Shown here piece by piece: positions 18,100-27,728 of a stretch of DNA of 64,000 nucleotides. Origin of the DNA: Verrucomicrobia bacterium SCGC AAA164-E04. GTDB lineage: Bacteria > Verrucomicrobiota > Verrucomicrobiia > Limisphaerales > AAA164-E04. Position 1 is the first letter of the stretch, and each line of letters starts with the position of its first letter. Under the pieces are notes generated by a model. It searched no databases and was not told the origin of the DNA. It was given only the letters and a program-made list of their open reading frames with translations. The translations under genes were made by a program, and so were the position numbers. The stretch lies in assembly GCA_000383715.1 (NCBI GenBank), contig KB911851.1, forward strand, positions 32,438 to 96,437, given 5' to 3'.

Positions 18100-21000
18100 A
18101 TGAAACTCCCCGTTTTGAGGTTGGCATCAGGAATGCTTTTTTTCTTTATCGCATCCAAAAGCCTGGAGGCTCAGGATTACTCAGAAAAGCATGAGCCATC
18201 CATGACGAAACATCGTCAGATCGGTCACCCTGATTTTTTGAGCCCACATGCTCGCCCTATCTTGCTGCATGACGGTAACGTATTTGTGGTCAATACCCGT
18301 GAGGATACGGTTGATGTGATTCAAGTGGGCAATTTTGGCATTGTCGCACGGATTCACGTGGGGGTTGACCCTGTCGGGTTGGCCCTGAAACCGAATGGGA
18401 AGGAAATCTGGGTATCTAATCACATATCCGACTCGGTGAGTGTGATCGACACCGATCCGGCCAGCCCTTTTTATTTGAACGTTCTGGCAACGATTCAGGA
18501 TATCGACCCCAGAACAAAAGCAACCCGTTTTGATGAGCCTGTGGGCATAGCTTTTGCCAGCAATGAAAAGGCATATGTTGCTTTGTCCGCCGAGAATCAA
18601 ATTGCCGTGGTCAATGTGCATACCCGGCAAGTAGAGAAAAAGTTAACTATTCATGCACAGGATCCTCGTGCCATCATGGTGCGTGAAGACCGTCTTTACG
18701 TCGTTCCTTTTGAATCAAATAACCAGACACAGATTTCTGGTGGCACTGGTGAGCTGGATGGCAAATTGTCCACCTTTGACGCTCGAGAACATGTCCTCGA
18801 TAATAACAACGTGCTTTCTCTTGGAGCCGTCGTGGATATCGTGAAACATTCCCAAATTCCTGATCGAGATTTGTTTATTTTTGATACATCGACTGATGAA
18901 CTGATTGAAACAGTGGATTCTCTTGGGACCTTGCTCTACGGGATGACCGTCAACTCCCGCGGGACTGTTTACATTGCCCAGACCGATGCACGGAATGCGG
19001 TCAATGGTCAATCTGGCACCGCCCATCATGGTTTGGCTGAACTGGAAAACCGTGCTTTTTTGAATCAAATTACACAGATCGATTTCAAGGGTGACGTGCT
19101 CCATGCTCCCAGGTTTATCGACCTTGAACCGCTACTCCCAGAGCATCCCGGACCAGGTATGGCCCTCGCGACACCGTTTGCCATTCAAGTCAGCGATGAT
19201 GACTCGACCTTGGTGGTTTCCGCTGCCGGATCGGACAAGGTTTTTACCCTCAATGCCACATCGGGCGAAGTGCTTGGTCGCGTAAGCGTGGACCACGTGC
19301 CGCGGGGGATTGCCCTCGATTGTTCGAAAGACGGCTCGCTCTCGGCAGCCTGGGTTCTCAATGCCGTTGCAAACACGGTATCTTATCTGGATCTCTCTGA
19401 CCCCCGGTACCCGAGAAATATTCACACTGTAATTTTGGAAGATTCAACAGATCCAGAATTGAAACAGGGACGGATTGCCTTCAACGACGCGGATGCGTCC
19501 AGCACGGCGACCTTCTCCTGCGAAAGCTGTCATCCTGATGGACATACAGACCAGTTACTTTGGGTGCTGCAGACTCCCATCTCAACGGGAGGGAATCAGA
19601 TCGTACCCCGCACCACGATGCCTGCCCGGGGTCTTCGGGATACGGCCCCCTACCATTGGGATGGAATCCCTGGCGATCCCTATGGTGGAATCAATACCGC
19701 CAGTACCAGGAATGCAGTTGAAGCCAACAGCAACAGGAATGATCCTGCGAGCAGCACGCGTCATTTGGTTGATGGTGCCCTGGCTTCCACGATGAAAAGG
19801 GTGGGTGAAGAAATCTTGAACAATGAAGGCAATGCGGGTGCTTTGAATGCTGACCAACGTGATGCGTTAGCAGCGTTTCTATTGACAGTTCCCTATCCAC
19901 CGGCTCAGAGACGCGCCTATGACAACATACTTTCGTCAAAAGCTAGAAACGGATTTAGAATGTTTCATGTTGTCGGGGATAAACAGGGTAACCCAGATGT
20001 GAATGTATGCGGGAATTGCCATCGAATGCCATTCTGGGTCAGTACTAATACGAGAGGGTCAGGGATGGATGCACCGACTTGGAGAGGCGCATATGATCGC
20101 TGGATGATTCTACCTCAGGGGCGTCTGAATCTGATCGACTTTGATTTCTACGCATCGATGGCCGACCGTGGGATTCCTGAGCGATCCCTGTGGCGTCTCT
20201 CCTGGGGGAGTCGGCGGGAATTTGACAACGTGTGGGATATGGTGCTGGAAGGCAGTACCGGGTTTTCCGGTGCGTTTGCCCGACAGGTCACTTTGAATGA
20301 AATGGCCGTAAACGATCCGGTGTCTCTGGATTTGTTGAAAGCCCTTGAACAGTCCTCTCGCGAGGGTGGGGTGGTTTTGCAGGGCGAAGGAGTCTGGATG
20401 CATGATGGAAATCCAGTGCCCGCTGCACTGGAATTTAACGGGCAGTATTATGCAGATAGAAACCATCCCGGGAGGAACTATGAACTTCAGCAATTAGTAT
20501 CACTTGCGACTGAGGGGGGATTTATTGGAACCTTTACCGGACGCTTGGGACAGAATGTCGGTTTGAATTATCCGCAACCGGCGCTCTGGACTTCAGGTAG
20601 GATTGAAAGGCAGCGAGGGCCTCAAGTTTTCCCTGCTTTGACTCTCGATAAACTTTCGATGACGATGAGTGGACGCCATATCATGGAAGATGCCCATGTG
20701 ATCATTAACGGACATAAAGTGCCCGGCACGCTTCGTGTGGAGAAGGCGGAGCACAGGGGCGCCGCAAGCTTTGATCAAAAGGTGACTGTTACTTTACAAT
20801 CTCTTCCTTTAGGGAAACTCGAAACCAAGCTGGTCAGGGCGGGGGGGGCAGCCCATGGGTTCGTTCCAAAGGACGGAAGCCTGGGAACAAAATGGCGTCG
20901 ATTAGGTTTTGATGACTCCGATTGGTTTTTTGGGCATACAGGCTTTGGTTATGAGAAAGGAGAAGGATATGGCGACATGATTGAGACAGATCTGGAAAAT

Positions 21001-21444
21001 GCGATGCAAGATAATACCAGTGTCTTCATTCGTATTCCTTTTGTCGTGGAAAATCCCTCCAGTTACGACGGCCTCGAATTCAGGATTCAGGCTGATGACG
21101 GTTTCTCTGCTTACATCAACGGTAAGCGGATAGCGTCGAGGAACAGGCCTCGCCGATTGAGCTGGGACTCTCAAGCAACAGACTCAAGTGCTGAGGTGGT
21201 GGCTGATCGATTTGAAACTTATGACTTGAGCCACCTTCTGGATTCATTGAAGCCTGGAGAGAATGTATTGGCTATTCATGGGCTGAATCGAGGTGGAATC
21301 AGTAGCGATTTTCTCATTCGCCCTGAACTGGTTGCTTCGCGGCCGGCCAAAAAAAGCAATGAGGCTGGAACTGGAATGCACTTGGTTCAGCTTCAAAACC
21401 CCGATGGGCTCTTCAGTAATGATTTCATTTTTTATGTACAGTAA
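18100..21444 (+). CDS. Exported YncE-like beta-propeller / di-haem cytochrome protein with split TIG and jelly-roll domain
   Basis: 1114 residues from the ATG at 18100, which gives a normal signal peptide ending S-L-E-A-Q; the frame is open from 17977, which would add 41 residues. Residues about 30-440 form a YncE-type propeller (G-V-D-P-V-G-L-A-L-K-P, V-S-V-I-D-T). Two haem sites follow, C-E-S-C-H near 474 and C-G-N-C-H near 637, an arrangement like di-haem peroxidase/MauG-type proteins fused to propellers. The last third looks like a TIG fold (M-T-M-S-G-R-H-I to T-V-T-L-Q-S-L-P, finishing L-Q-N-P-D-G-L-F-S-N-D) interrupted by a jelly-roll module of about 190 residues (G-F-D-D-S-D-W-F, A-D-D-G-F-S-A-Y-I-N-G-K). 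Substrate unknown; surface or periplasmic redox role is an inference. Confidence 0.8.
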   Translation: MKLPVLRLASGMLFFFIASKSLEAQDYSEKHEPSMTKHRQIGHPDFLSPHARPILLHDGNVFVVNTREDTVDVIQVGNFGIVARIHVGVDPVGLALKPNGKEIWVSNHISDSVSVIDTDPASPFYLNVLATIQDIDPRTKATRFDEPVGIAFASNEKAYVALSAENQIAVVNVHTRQVEKKLTIHAQDPRAIMVREDRLYVVPFESNNQTQISGGTGELDGKLSTFDAREHVLDNNNVLSLGAVVDIVKHSQIPDRDLFIFDTSTDELIETVDSLGTLLYGMTVNSRGTVYIAQTDARNAVNGQSGTAHHGLAELENRAFLNQITQIDFKGDVLHAPRFIDLEPLLPEHPGPGMALATPFAIQVSDDDSTLVVSAAGSDKVFTLNATSGEVLGRVSVDHVPRGIALDCSKDGSLSAAWVLNAVANTVSYLDLSDPRYPRNIHTVILEDSTDPELKQGRIAFNDADASSTATFSCESCHPDGHTDQLLWVLQTPISTGGNQIVPRTTMPARGLRDTAPYHWDGIPGDPYGGINTASTRNAVEANSNRNDPASSTRHLVDGALASTMKRVGEEILNNEGNAGALNADQRDALAAFLLTVPYPPAQRRAYDNILSSKARNGFRMFHVVGDKQGNPDVNVCGNCHRMPFWVSTNTRGSGMDAPTWRGAYDRWMILPQGRLNLIDFDFYASMADRGIPERSLWRLSWGSRREFDNVWDMVLEGSTGFSGAFARQVTLNEMAVNDPVSLDLLKALEQSSREGGVVLQGEGVWMHDGNPVPAALEFNGQYYADRNHPGRNYELQQLVSLATEGGFIGTFTGRLGQNVGLNYPQPALWTSGRIERQRGPQVFPALTLDKLSMTMSGRHIMEDAHVIINGHKVPGTLRVEKAEHRGAASFDQKVTVTLQSLPLGKLETKLVRAGGAAHGFVPKDGSLGTKWRRLGFDDSDWFFGHTGFGYEKGEGYGDMIETDLENAMQDNTSVFIRIPFVVENPSSYDGLEFRIQADDGFSAYINGKRIASRNRPRRLSWDSQATDSSAEVVADRFETYDLSHLLDSLKPGENVLAIHGLNRGGISSDFLIRPELVASRPAKKSNEAGTGMHLVQLQNPDGLFSNDFIFYVQ

Positions 21445-21492
21445 ACCGGGGCTTCACAGCTGTATTTGCGAACCTGTCGATCTCAGTAACAA

Positions 21493-21521
21493 AGATGGTC
21501 AGATCCAAAGCAAGACCATCT
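21493..21521. terminator. Hairpin between convergent genes
   Basis: Perfect 8-bp inverted repeat AGATGGTC / GACCATCT with a 13-base loop, between the 3' ends of the propeller gene and the pseudopilin gene. There is no T-tract on either side, so intrinsic termination is only a possibility. The stem sequence is nearly the same as that of the better terminator at 35329-35357. Confidence 0.35.
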
Positions 21522-21551
21522 GAGCGGAAGCAACCTCTTGTTTGAATTGAC

Positions 21552-22301
21552 TCAAGGTCGCGAGCGGTTTTCGTCCTGTGATAATTCGTAGGTGTAGATG
21601 TATTTCTCTCTCTTGACCCATTTGGCACTCCCGTCGCACATCTGGAAGTTCGTGCCATCTTCGCCGTGATTGTCGTTGGGATCTGGGTAATTGTTTTGTG
21701 CTCCTGTTCCCTGACCGTCACCATCAAATATCAAATAAATATCTGACGGGCCAACCACTTGTCCCCTTAATCCCTGAGCAGAGCTCTTGTGTACCCAGCT
21801 CAGGACCGTTCGTTCAGTTTTTCTTGTCGTGTAATTCATGAACGCGTTGATCTCATAGCTAACTCCACGTAAATCTGCCTGTCGGGTTCGAGTGCCGCGC
21901 ATGCGCTTATATGGAGCCTGGCGGCGTAAATCCTCCAGTATTCTTCTGCCTCGCACCGTGACTGTATTTGTACCGATAAAGTTTTGAGTGGATGGGCATA
22001 CAAATATCGATTGGGCATTGGCGCTTGGGATGTAAGTTGGATGCAACCAGGACAGATCGTCACTATTATCGTCGGGAGTGCCTGATAACCATCCTTTTTC
22101 ATTGTCCTGACCATACATCATGGATCCTAATCCCATCTGCTTGAGGTTGTTGATGCAACTGATGCGGCGAACCTTTTCCTTGGCCTTGGAAAGCGCGGGT
22201 AAGAGCATGCCGGCCAGAATGGCGATGATAGCAATCACCACAAGTAATTCAATCAGTGTGAACCCTTCTCCGCATGGTTGGTTTTTCTTTGATAGTCTCA
22301 T
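21552..22301 (-). CDS. Solitary pseudopilin-like protein (prepilin-type N-terminus, DG-type C-terminus)
   Basis: About 249 residues from the ATG at 22301 (the frame is open to 22361, adding 20 residues with no signal character). The type III prepilin signal is [12 protein letters not shown], cleaved after Gly by a prepilin peptidase, followed by the helix [12 protein letters not shown] and [11 protein letters not shown]. The C-terminus has [11 protein letters not shown], a variant of the DG motif in the large verrucomicrobial/planctomycete pseudopilin families. These occur in dozens of copies per genome without a dedicated secretion operon; function is unknown. It converges on the propeller gene. 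Confidence 0.88.
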   Translation of the reverse strand: MRLSKKNQPCGEGFTLIELLVVIAIIAILAGMLLPALSKAKEKVRRISCINNLKQMGLGSMMYGQDNEKGWLSGTPDDNSDDLSWLHPTYIPSANAQSIFVCPSTQNFIGTNTVTVRGRRILEDLRRQAPYKRMRGTRTRQADLRGVSYEINAFMNYTTRKTERTVLSWVHKSSAQGLRGQVVGPSDIYLIFDGDGQGTGAQNNYPDPNDNHGEDGTNFQMCDGSAKWVKREKYIYTYELSQDENRSRP

Positions 22302-22745
22302 GATATGTTGAATATTGTCCAAAAGGATGGAGCGCGTCCATAATTTTTTAAAGTCTGGCACTCATGGGAGCGGCGTCTTCATGAGTGTCAAAAGCTTTTT
22401 TTTTAGCAATGCGTTCTCCAGACTGGGTTCTGCCAAAAAATAGCATGCCAATCATACAATTAGATATTCATCCAGGGGCATGTCATTTGCCACCCGCTAA
22501 GGTTGCAGTATTTAGAAAGGCTCTATCAACGATCACTTTTATCATATCCAGATCAAGGGAGTTATTATTGGAACCAGCTGCCTTGACGGTGGTGACGAAG
22601 ATCTGTTTTTGAATCCAAAAAGACAACTGGTATTTCTTGATTATATGCTCGGTCCATCCGCACATGCTTTCTTCGCGGTCATAGTCCTTGAAATCTTGAG
22701 TTGATTTATTTTCAGTGTCGTGAACGTTCGAGTGTGTTTGTTTGA
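22302..22745. other. Intergenic region upstream of GH63 gene and pseudopilin
   Basis: About 440 bp between divergently transcribed genes, so promoters for both are expected here. I could not fix -35/-10 boxes. Short open frames on both strands (for example a 60-codon one at 22483-22665, minus) have no recognisable family; I do not call them genes. Confidence 0.5.
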
Positions 22746-25379
22746 ATGGATCAAGTTATGCAAAAAGAGATTGCATCGTCGTTATGGAAAAAATGGGGCC
22801 CTTACCTGAGTGAGCGTCAGTGGGGCACTGTGCGCGAGGATTATAGTTCCACAGGAGAAGCATGGGACTACCTCAGCCATGAACTGGCGCGCAGTCGGGC
22901 CTACAGATGGGGTGAGGATGGAATCGCTGGTTTCAGTGATGATCGACAATCGTTGTGTCTGGGGGTTGGTTTGTGGAATCACAAGGATCCAATACTTAAA
23001 GAGCGCATGTTTGGCCTGACTGGTGTCGAAGGCAATCACAGTGAAGATGTCAAAGAGGTGTATTATTATCTTGATGCCACTCCATCGCATGATTACCTCA
23101 AAATGCTTTATAAATATCCTCAGGCTGCTTTCCCTTATCAACAGCTCGTGGATGGCAATCGAACCGGCAAAGAAAGCCCCGAGTATGAGTTGGTGGACAC
23201 CGGGGTCTTCAAAGAGGATCGATACTTTGACGTTTTTATCGAATATGCTCGACCCCGGCCTGATGATACTTTGATTGAAGCAACGATTGTCAATCATGGG
23301 CCCGAGCCTGCTGCTCTGACTTTTCTTCAGCAGCTTTGGTTCCGTAACACATGGTCATGGGGGAACAATGATCAAGCCAAACCCCGCATGCATGGAGTGG
23401 ATTCCATCGGTCTGGAGATTCATCATGAAGCGCTCGGTCATCTTTATTTCCATGCTGAAAATCCAGATGACCTAATCTTCACGGACAATGAATCACGCCC
23501 AGAACACAGATTGGGATCGAAGCCTCAAGGTTATTGGAAGGATGCATTTCACGAATACCTTGTTCATGGTAACTCAAAGGCGATCAACCCCAATGGGCAG
23601 GGTACTAAATGCGCCATGCTGCATCGTTTGAAGTTAGAAGCTGGAGAAACCAGAAAATTAAGGTTTCGCCTGACGTCACAAAAAGCGATCAAGCCATTTG
23701 AAGGATTTGATGAAACATTTCAGCAGATCAGGAATTCGGCAGATCGTTTTTACGGTCACCTCCAGGAAAATATCGAAAGCCCTGATGAACGGTTAATCCA
23801 GAGGCAAGCTTTTGCAGGTTTGATCTGGAGTAAACAGTTTTATTATTACGACGTTGAAAAGTGGATTGCTGGGGATCCGGGGCAGCCAGCTCCCTCAGCT
23901 TCACGACACCATGGACGCAATCATGAATGGCTTCATTTAAAAAATGCCGACATCATTTCCATGCCAGATAAGTGGGAATATCCCTGGTATGCCGCCTGGG
24001 ATCTAGCTTTCCATTGTGTCCCTTTCGCTCTGATCGATACCGAATTTGCCAAGGAGCAAATGCTATTAATGCTCCAGGAATCATACCTCCATCCTAATGG
24101 GCAAATTCCCGCCTACGAATGGTCTTTTGGAGATTTGAATCCGCCTGTTCATGCTTGGGGTGCTTGGCGTGTCTACCAGATGGACCGTAAACGCAACGGA
24201 TTTGCAGACCGTCGTTTTCTCGAACAAGTCTTTCATAAACTGCTCCTGAATTTTACATGGTGGGTGAACCGTAAGGACGTGGGCAATCGAAATGTCTTTC
24301 AGGGTGGTTTTCTCGGACTGGATAACATTGGGGTCTTTGACCGAAGCATTCCAGTTCCCGGAGGTGGGCAGTTGGATCAGGCAGATGGTACTGCATGGAT
24401 GGCGATGTATTCACTCAATATGATGCGCATAGCACTGGAGCTTTCACTGCAGAATCCGGTCTATCAAGAAATCGCCATCAAGTTTTTAAATCACTTCCTG
24501 GCCATCGCAAAAGCCATGACCAATATTGGTGAGTCGGGCATTAGTTTGTGGGATGAAGAGGATGAGTTCTTTTATGATGTTTTACACTTTCCTGAAGAAA
24601 AACCGATTCACGTCAAAGTGCGTTCCATTGTGGGACTGATTCCCATATTCGCGGTGGAAGTGCTCGAACCGGAATTGCTTGAAAGGGTGCCGCGGTTCAA
24701 CGAACACCTTGACTGGATACTTGAGAACCGACCGGAATTGGCCTCGCTTGTTTCACGTTGGAACGAACCTGGTAGAGGACATCGTCATTTGTTTTCCCTC
24801 TTACGAGGCAGTCGACTCAAATGTTTATTGCGGCGGATGCTGGACGAAGATGAGTTTCTTTCCCCATACGGTATCAGGTCAATGTCCAAAATACATGAGA
24901 AACATCCCTATGTCTTGCACTGTGAGGGGAAAACGAAGCATTGCAACGGTTCTTCAAAAGTGGATTATCAACCGGCTGAATCCAATACCCATATGTTTGG
25001 CGGTAATTCAAATTGGCGTGGTCCCATCTGGTTTCCTGTCAATTTCCTGCTTATTGAATCTCTCCAACGCTTTCACCACTATTACGGAAGCGATTTTAAA
25101 GTCGAATCGCCTTCCAGCTCGGGTCAAAAGCTCACTCTTGAAGAAGTTGCTGAGGATATTTCCACTCGTCTGGGGGATCTTTTCCGCAGGGACGATCAAG
25201 GGCATCGTCCTATTTACAAACATCATCCCGATATTCAGTTGAATCCACAATTCAAAGATTGCATCTGGTTTTATGAATACTTTCACGGTGACAGTGGGCG
25301 TGGCGTAGGAGCCTGTCATCAAACGGGTTGGACAGCTCTTATTGCCAAATTACTCCAACCCAGAGTCAAGGAAAACTGA
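22746..25379 (+). CDS. Cytoplasmic glucosidase, GH63 / MGH1-like
   Basis: 877 residues, no signal peptide, so it should act in the cytoplasm. The N-terminus (W-G-T-V-R-E-D-Y-S, A-Y-R-W-G-E-D-G-I-A-G) and the (alpha/alpha)6 part (W-E-Y-P-W-Y-A-A-W-D-L-A-F-H-C near residue 410; G-G-G-Q-L-D-Q-A-D-G-T-A-W-M near 540; W-R-G-P-I-W-F-P-V-N near 757) match the bacterial glucosidase family related to GH63 and mannosylglycerate hydrolase. The Asp in A-A-W-D is the likely general acid. Family members remove glucose or glycerate-linked sugars from oligosaccharides or compatible solutes; the substrate cannot be read from sequence. It stands alone, with a weak ribosome site; ATG 22758 is an alternative start. 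Confidence 0.85.
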   Translation: MDQVMQKEIASSLWKKWGPYLSERQWGTVREDYSSTGEAWDYLSHELARSRAYRWGEDGIAGFSDDRQSLCLGVGLWNHKDPILKERMFGLTGVEGNHSEDVKEVYYYLDATPSHDYLKMLYKYPQAAFPYQQLVDGNRTGKESPEYELVDTGVFKEDRYFDVFIEYARPRPDDTLIEATIVNHGPEPAALTFLQQLWFRNTWSWGNNDQAKPRMHGVDSIGLEIHHEALGHLYFHAENPDDLIFTDNESRPEHRLGSKPQGYWKDAFHEYLVHGNSKAINPNGQGTKCAMLHRLKLEAGETRKLRFRLTSQKAIKPFEGFDETFQQIRNSADRFYGHLQENIESPDERLIQRQAFAGLIWSKQFYYYDVEKWIAGDPGQPAPSASRHHGRNHEWLHLKNADIISMPDKWEYPWYAAWDLAFHCVPFALIDTEFAKEQMLLMLQESYLHPNGQIPAYEWSFGDLNPPVHAWGAWRVYQMDRKRNGFADRRFLEQVFHKLLLNFTWWVNRKDVGNRNVFQGGFLGLDNIGVFDRSIPVPGGGQLDQADGTAWMAMYSLNMMRIALELSLQNPVYQEIAIKFLNHFLAIAKAMTNIGESGISLWDEEDEFFYDVLHFPEEKPIHVKVRSIVGLIPIFAVEVLEPELLERVPRFNEHLDWILENRPELASLVSRWNEPGRGHRHLFSLLRGSRLKCLLRRMLDEDEFLSPYGIRSMSKIHEKHPYVLHCEGKTKHCNGSSKVDYQPAESNTHMFGGNSNWRGPIWFPVNFLLIESLQRFHHYYGSDFKVESPSSSGQKLTLEEVAEDISTRLGDLFRRDDQGHRPIYKHHPDIQLNPQFKDCIWFYEYFHGDSGRGVGACHQTGWTALIAKLLQPRVKEN

Positions 25380-25674
25380 CTTGGAATGGGCTTCTGGAGT
25401 TTTCCCTGCGGGTTATTTCTAACATTGAAATGATCTGGATAGAGCTGGCACCTACTCCTCCAAAAATTTAATGTCCTTAGGTGTTTATCTAGTTCATTAA
25501 CGATTGCTGTTGAGTCTGGAATTATCATTAATCATGCACCTAAAGCGCTTTCCGCGATGCTTCTATCTCCATATTGCTTTGTAATACTGACTTTGCTTTT
25601 TGTATGAAACCGTCTACGATCGATCTCATGTTGAGCAAGGATTCCTGCGGTATATTGGGCCTCTCGAAAGTAGT

Positions 25675-26751
25675 ATGAAAATTAGACTCCAGATGATACT
25701 GATTGTTGCGCTGCACGCGTGCGCGTGCACCTGTATTGTGTCGGGTTCCGGACCGTCATTGCCTGATCCTGACGGTCAATCGCCAGATATGACGAAGCCG
25801 GTCAAGGTTTATATCTTGATGGGGCAATCCAATATGTTGGGTTTCGGTCGTATTGAGCCGGGTCGAAAAGGCCCCGAAGGCTCCTTGTCTCACGCGGTAA
25901 GGGAAAAGGGGCTGTATTCTTACCTCATGGATGAAGATGGGGCTTGGACAGTGCGCAATGATGTTCGCAATGTGCGAGTCATGGGAAGTGGGCTCGGCGG
26001 GATGCAGGTTTTTGTCAATGACTGGTTGACCATCGGACAAAGCAATATCGGACCGGAAATTGGCATAGGCCATTACCTGGGCCAAGCAATCAATGAACCT
26101 GTTCTGCTGCTCAAGAGCTGTATTGGTAATCGAGCTCTGGGTTGGGATTTGTTGCCTCCGGGCAGCGAAGGATATGAATTCACCGATTCCAAGGGTGTGA
26201 CCTGGGTGCATCCGGGTTACGAAGGTTCACCCGAGCGTTGGCAAAAAGGCACCGATCCCAAGAAGATTACTTGGTATGCAGGTATGCAATATGATGGGGA
26301 CATTGCGAGAGTCAAAGAAGTATTGAGTGAACTCGATACGTATTATCCCGGCGCAGAGAAATACGAGATTGCAGGTTTCTTCTGGTGGCAGGGGGATCGT
26401 GACAGTCGAAGCGAAGCGCTCTCCGCCCATTACAAAACAAATCTTGTCCATCTCATCAAACAATTGCGTAAGGATTTCAACGCGCCCGAAGCAAAATTCG
26501 TTTGTGCTTCCCTGGGGCAAACGAATAAGGACGACACAGGCAAAGGAAGGAAAATACTGGATGCCATGTTAGCCGTGGATAGCCGCTCCTCCAGTTATCC
26601 TGAGTTCAAAGGCAACGTAGCGGCAGTCTACAGCCACCCATTGTCCAAAGGCGGTAGTTCTGGCGGCCATTACAACGGCAATGCTGAAACCTACATGAAC
26701 ATCGGGGAAGCCATGGGGCTCTCTATGGTTGATCTGCTCAATAATTGGTAA
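25675..26751 (+). CDS. Exported sialate O-acetylesterase-like (SASA/DUF303) esterase
   Basis: 358 residues from the ATG at 25675 (the frame is open to 25600, but only this start gives a signal segment, residues 3-22, with a cysteine-rich end that could be a lipobox). The SASA core starts at residue 43 with V-K-V-Y-I-L-M-G-Q-S-N-M-L-G, the block I nucleophile serine being about residue 52. F-F-W-W-Q-G-D-R-D is the block III-like segment, and the C-terminal H-Y-N-G-N-A is the likely His region. The family de-acetylates sialic acids or other acetylated sugars such as xylan, which would suit the polysaccharide-degrading setting. It ends 117 bp before the type VII-like operon and is probably separate from it. 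Confidence 0.8.
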   Translation: MKIRLQMILIVALHACACTCIVSGSGPSLPDPDGQSPDMTKPVKVYILMGQSNMLGFGRIEPGRKGPEGSLSHAVREKGLYSYLMDEDGAWTVRNDVRNVRVMGSGLGGMQVFVNDWLTIGQSNIGPEIGIGHYLGQAINEPVLLLKSCIGNRALGWDLLPPGSEGYEFTDSKGVTWVHPGYEGSPERWQKGTDPKKITWYAGMQYDGDIARVKEVLSELDTYYPGAEKYEIAGFFWWQGDRDSRSEALSAHYKTNLVHLIKQLRKDFNAPEAKFVCASLGQTNKDDTGKGRKILDAMLAVDSRSSSYPEFKGNVAAVYSHPLSKGGSSGGHYNGNAETYMNIGEAMGLSMVDLLNNW

Positions 26752-26868
26752 AAATGCTCCCTCAAAACTGATGTTGCCAAGTGAACCCAAATGTGTCCAA
26801 TTGGTCTGATACTTGCTCCCATCCATTGCTGGAAGGGATTTTAGAAAACAAATGGAAAGGCGACGCTG

Positions 26869-27141
26869 ATGTCAAAAGCAATCATGGATCCGGAAGAAGT
26901 TCGACGCTTCGCGAAGGAGTTGAAGCACTTTAATGCAGGCCTTCAGCAGGGAATGACTTTGCTGGATGCGCGGTTCAAGGCGCTTGGCGACAGTTGGCAG
27001 GATCAGGAACACCAACGCTTTGCAGAGGAATTCAGTCAGACCATCCGGGCTTTGAAGAAATTTGTTGAAGTGTCGAACGAACATACTCCCTTCTTGCTTC
27101 GCAAAGCGCAGCGGATCGAGGATTATCTGGAGCAACGATAG
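26869..27141 (+). CDS. WXG100-like small protein (type VII-like substrate or structural component)
   Basis: 90 residues with no signal peptide or membrane segment, predicted as two helices joined by a turn. At the turn is L-G-D-S-W-Q-D with W43, D45 and a Phe at 51. WXG100 proteins have the same layout: W-x-G and an aromatic eight residues after the Trp (as in ESAT-6). Here Gly is replaced by Asp, a common variant in distant members. It is the first gene of a tight operon: 2 bp separate it from the next gene. WXG100 proteins are secreted as helical hairpin dimers by FtsK/SpoIIIE-type ATPases, and such an ATPase is encoded three genes on. Assignment is by motif, size and context. Confidence 0.75.
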   Translation: MSKAIMDPEEVRRFAKELKHFNAGLQQGMTLLDARFKALGDSWQDQEHQRFAEEFSQTIRALKKFVEVSNEHTPFLLRKAQRIEDYLEQR

Positions 27142-27143
27142 CC

Positions 27144-27728
27144 ATGCCCTCAAAGGCTCAGATACATTCGGTGGACGCTTTGGAATTGTTCCGGGTGAAG
27201 CTAGTTCAGTACCTCGAAAAGTCGATCACGACCATGGATGAAGTCGGTAGCGATCTCAAGCGGACGCTGATCTGGCTGGAAGAACAGCAAAAACCTTTTT
27301 GGGAACATCAAGTGCGTCTCAAACGGCGTGCTCTGGAGGAGATGCGAAATGAAATCTTTGCAGCCAAGCTCTCACAGATGCGTCATTCCAGCGATGCACA
27401 GCAAGTAGCCCTTCAACGCGCCAAGCAAGCCTTTGAGGAAGCCGAAGAAAAGCTTCATCGAGTAAAAAAGTGGTGTCGTCGATATCAAAGCGACGTGGAA
27501 CCGCTGGGGCGTGAAGTGGAAAAACTCCAAGCGGTCATGTTTCAGGACCTGAAACAAGGCGCCGCTCTCCTTGATCGAATCATTCGTACTTTGGAGGATT
27601 ATGCGGATCGACGTAAATCGCTTGATTCGGATCGATCGGACATAGTTGAGGCTTTGGAGGGGGGAACTGGTTTGCCGGATCAGCGGGCTAGCGAAGTCAA
27701 CAAGGAGTTGGGAGGGTCGGAATCATGA
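27144..27728 (+). CDS. Coiled-coil protein of the WXG100/FtsK operon
   Basis: 194 residues, no signal and no membrane segment. Residues about 10-170 are almost entirely charged, amphipathic helix (for example A-L-Q-R-A-K-Q-A-F-E-E-A-E-E-K), with a conserved-looking W-L-E-E-Q-Q-K-P-F-W near residue 50 and V-K-K-W-C-R-R-Y near 110. I recall proteins of this size and pattern beside WXG100-like genes in Planctomycetes, but could not check this. It starts 2 bp after the WXG100-like gene and overlaps the next by 4 bp (ATGA), so it is surely co-translated with them. A scaffold, chaperone or long helical substrate are the reasonable guesses; no enzymatic motif is seen. Confidence 0.75.
   Translation: MPSKAQIHSVDALELFRVKLVQYLEKSITTMDEVGSDLKRTLIWLEEQQKPFWEHQVRLKRRALEEMRNEIFAAKLSQMRHSSDAQQVALQRAKQAFEEAEEKLHRVKKWCRRYQSDVEPLGREVEKLQAVMFQDLKQGAALLDRIIRTLEDYADRRKSLDSDRSDIVEALEGGTGLPDQRASEVNKELGGSES

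Noticed and set aside
22483..22665. 60-codon minus-strand frame upstream of the GH63 gene, and an overlapping plus-strand frame
   Set aside because: Neither has a family or convincing start; both lie in the promoter region between divergent genes.
25368..25405. GGAAAAC / GTTTTCC inverted repeat after the GH63 gene
   Set aside because: 22-base loop, short AT-rich stem and no T-run; too weak to call a terminator.
25710..25735. Alternating GC/GT run in the esterase signal peptide as Z-DNA element
   Set aside because: Explained by Cys/Ala codons of the signal segment and not palindromic.
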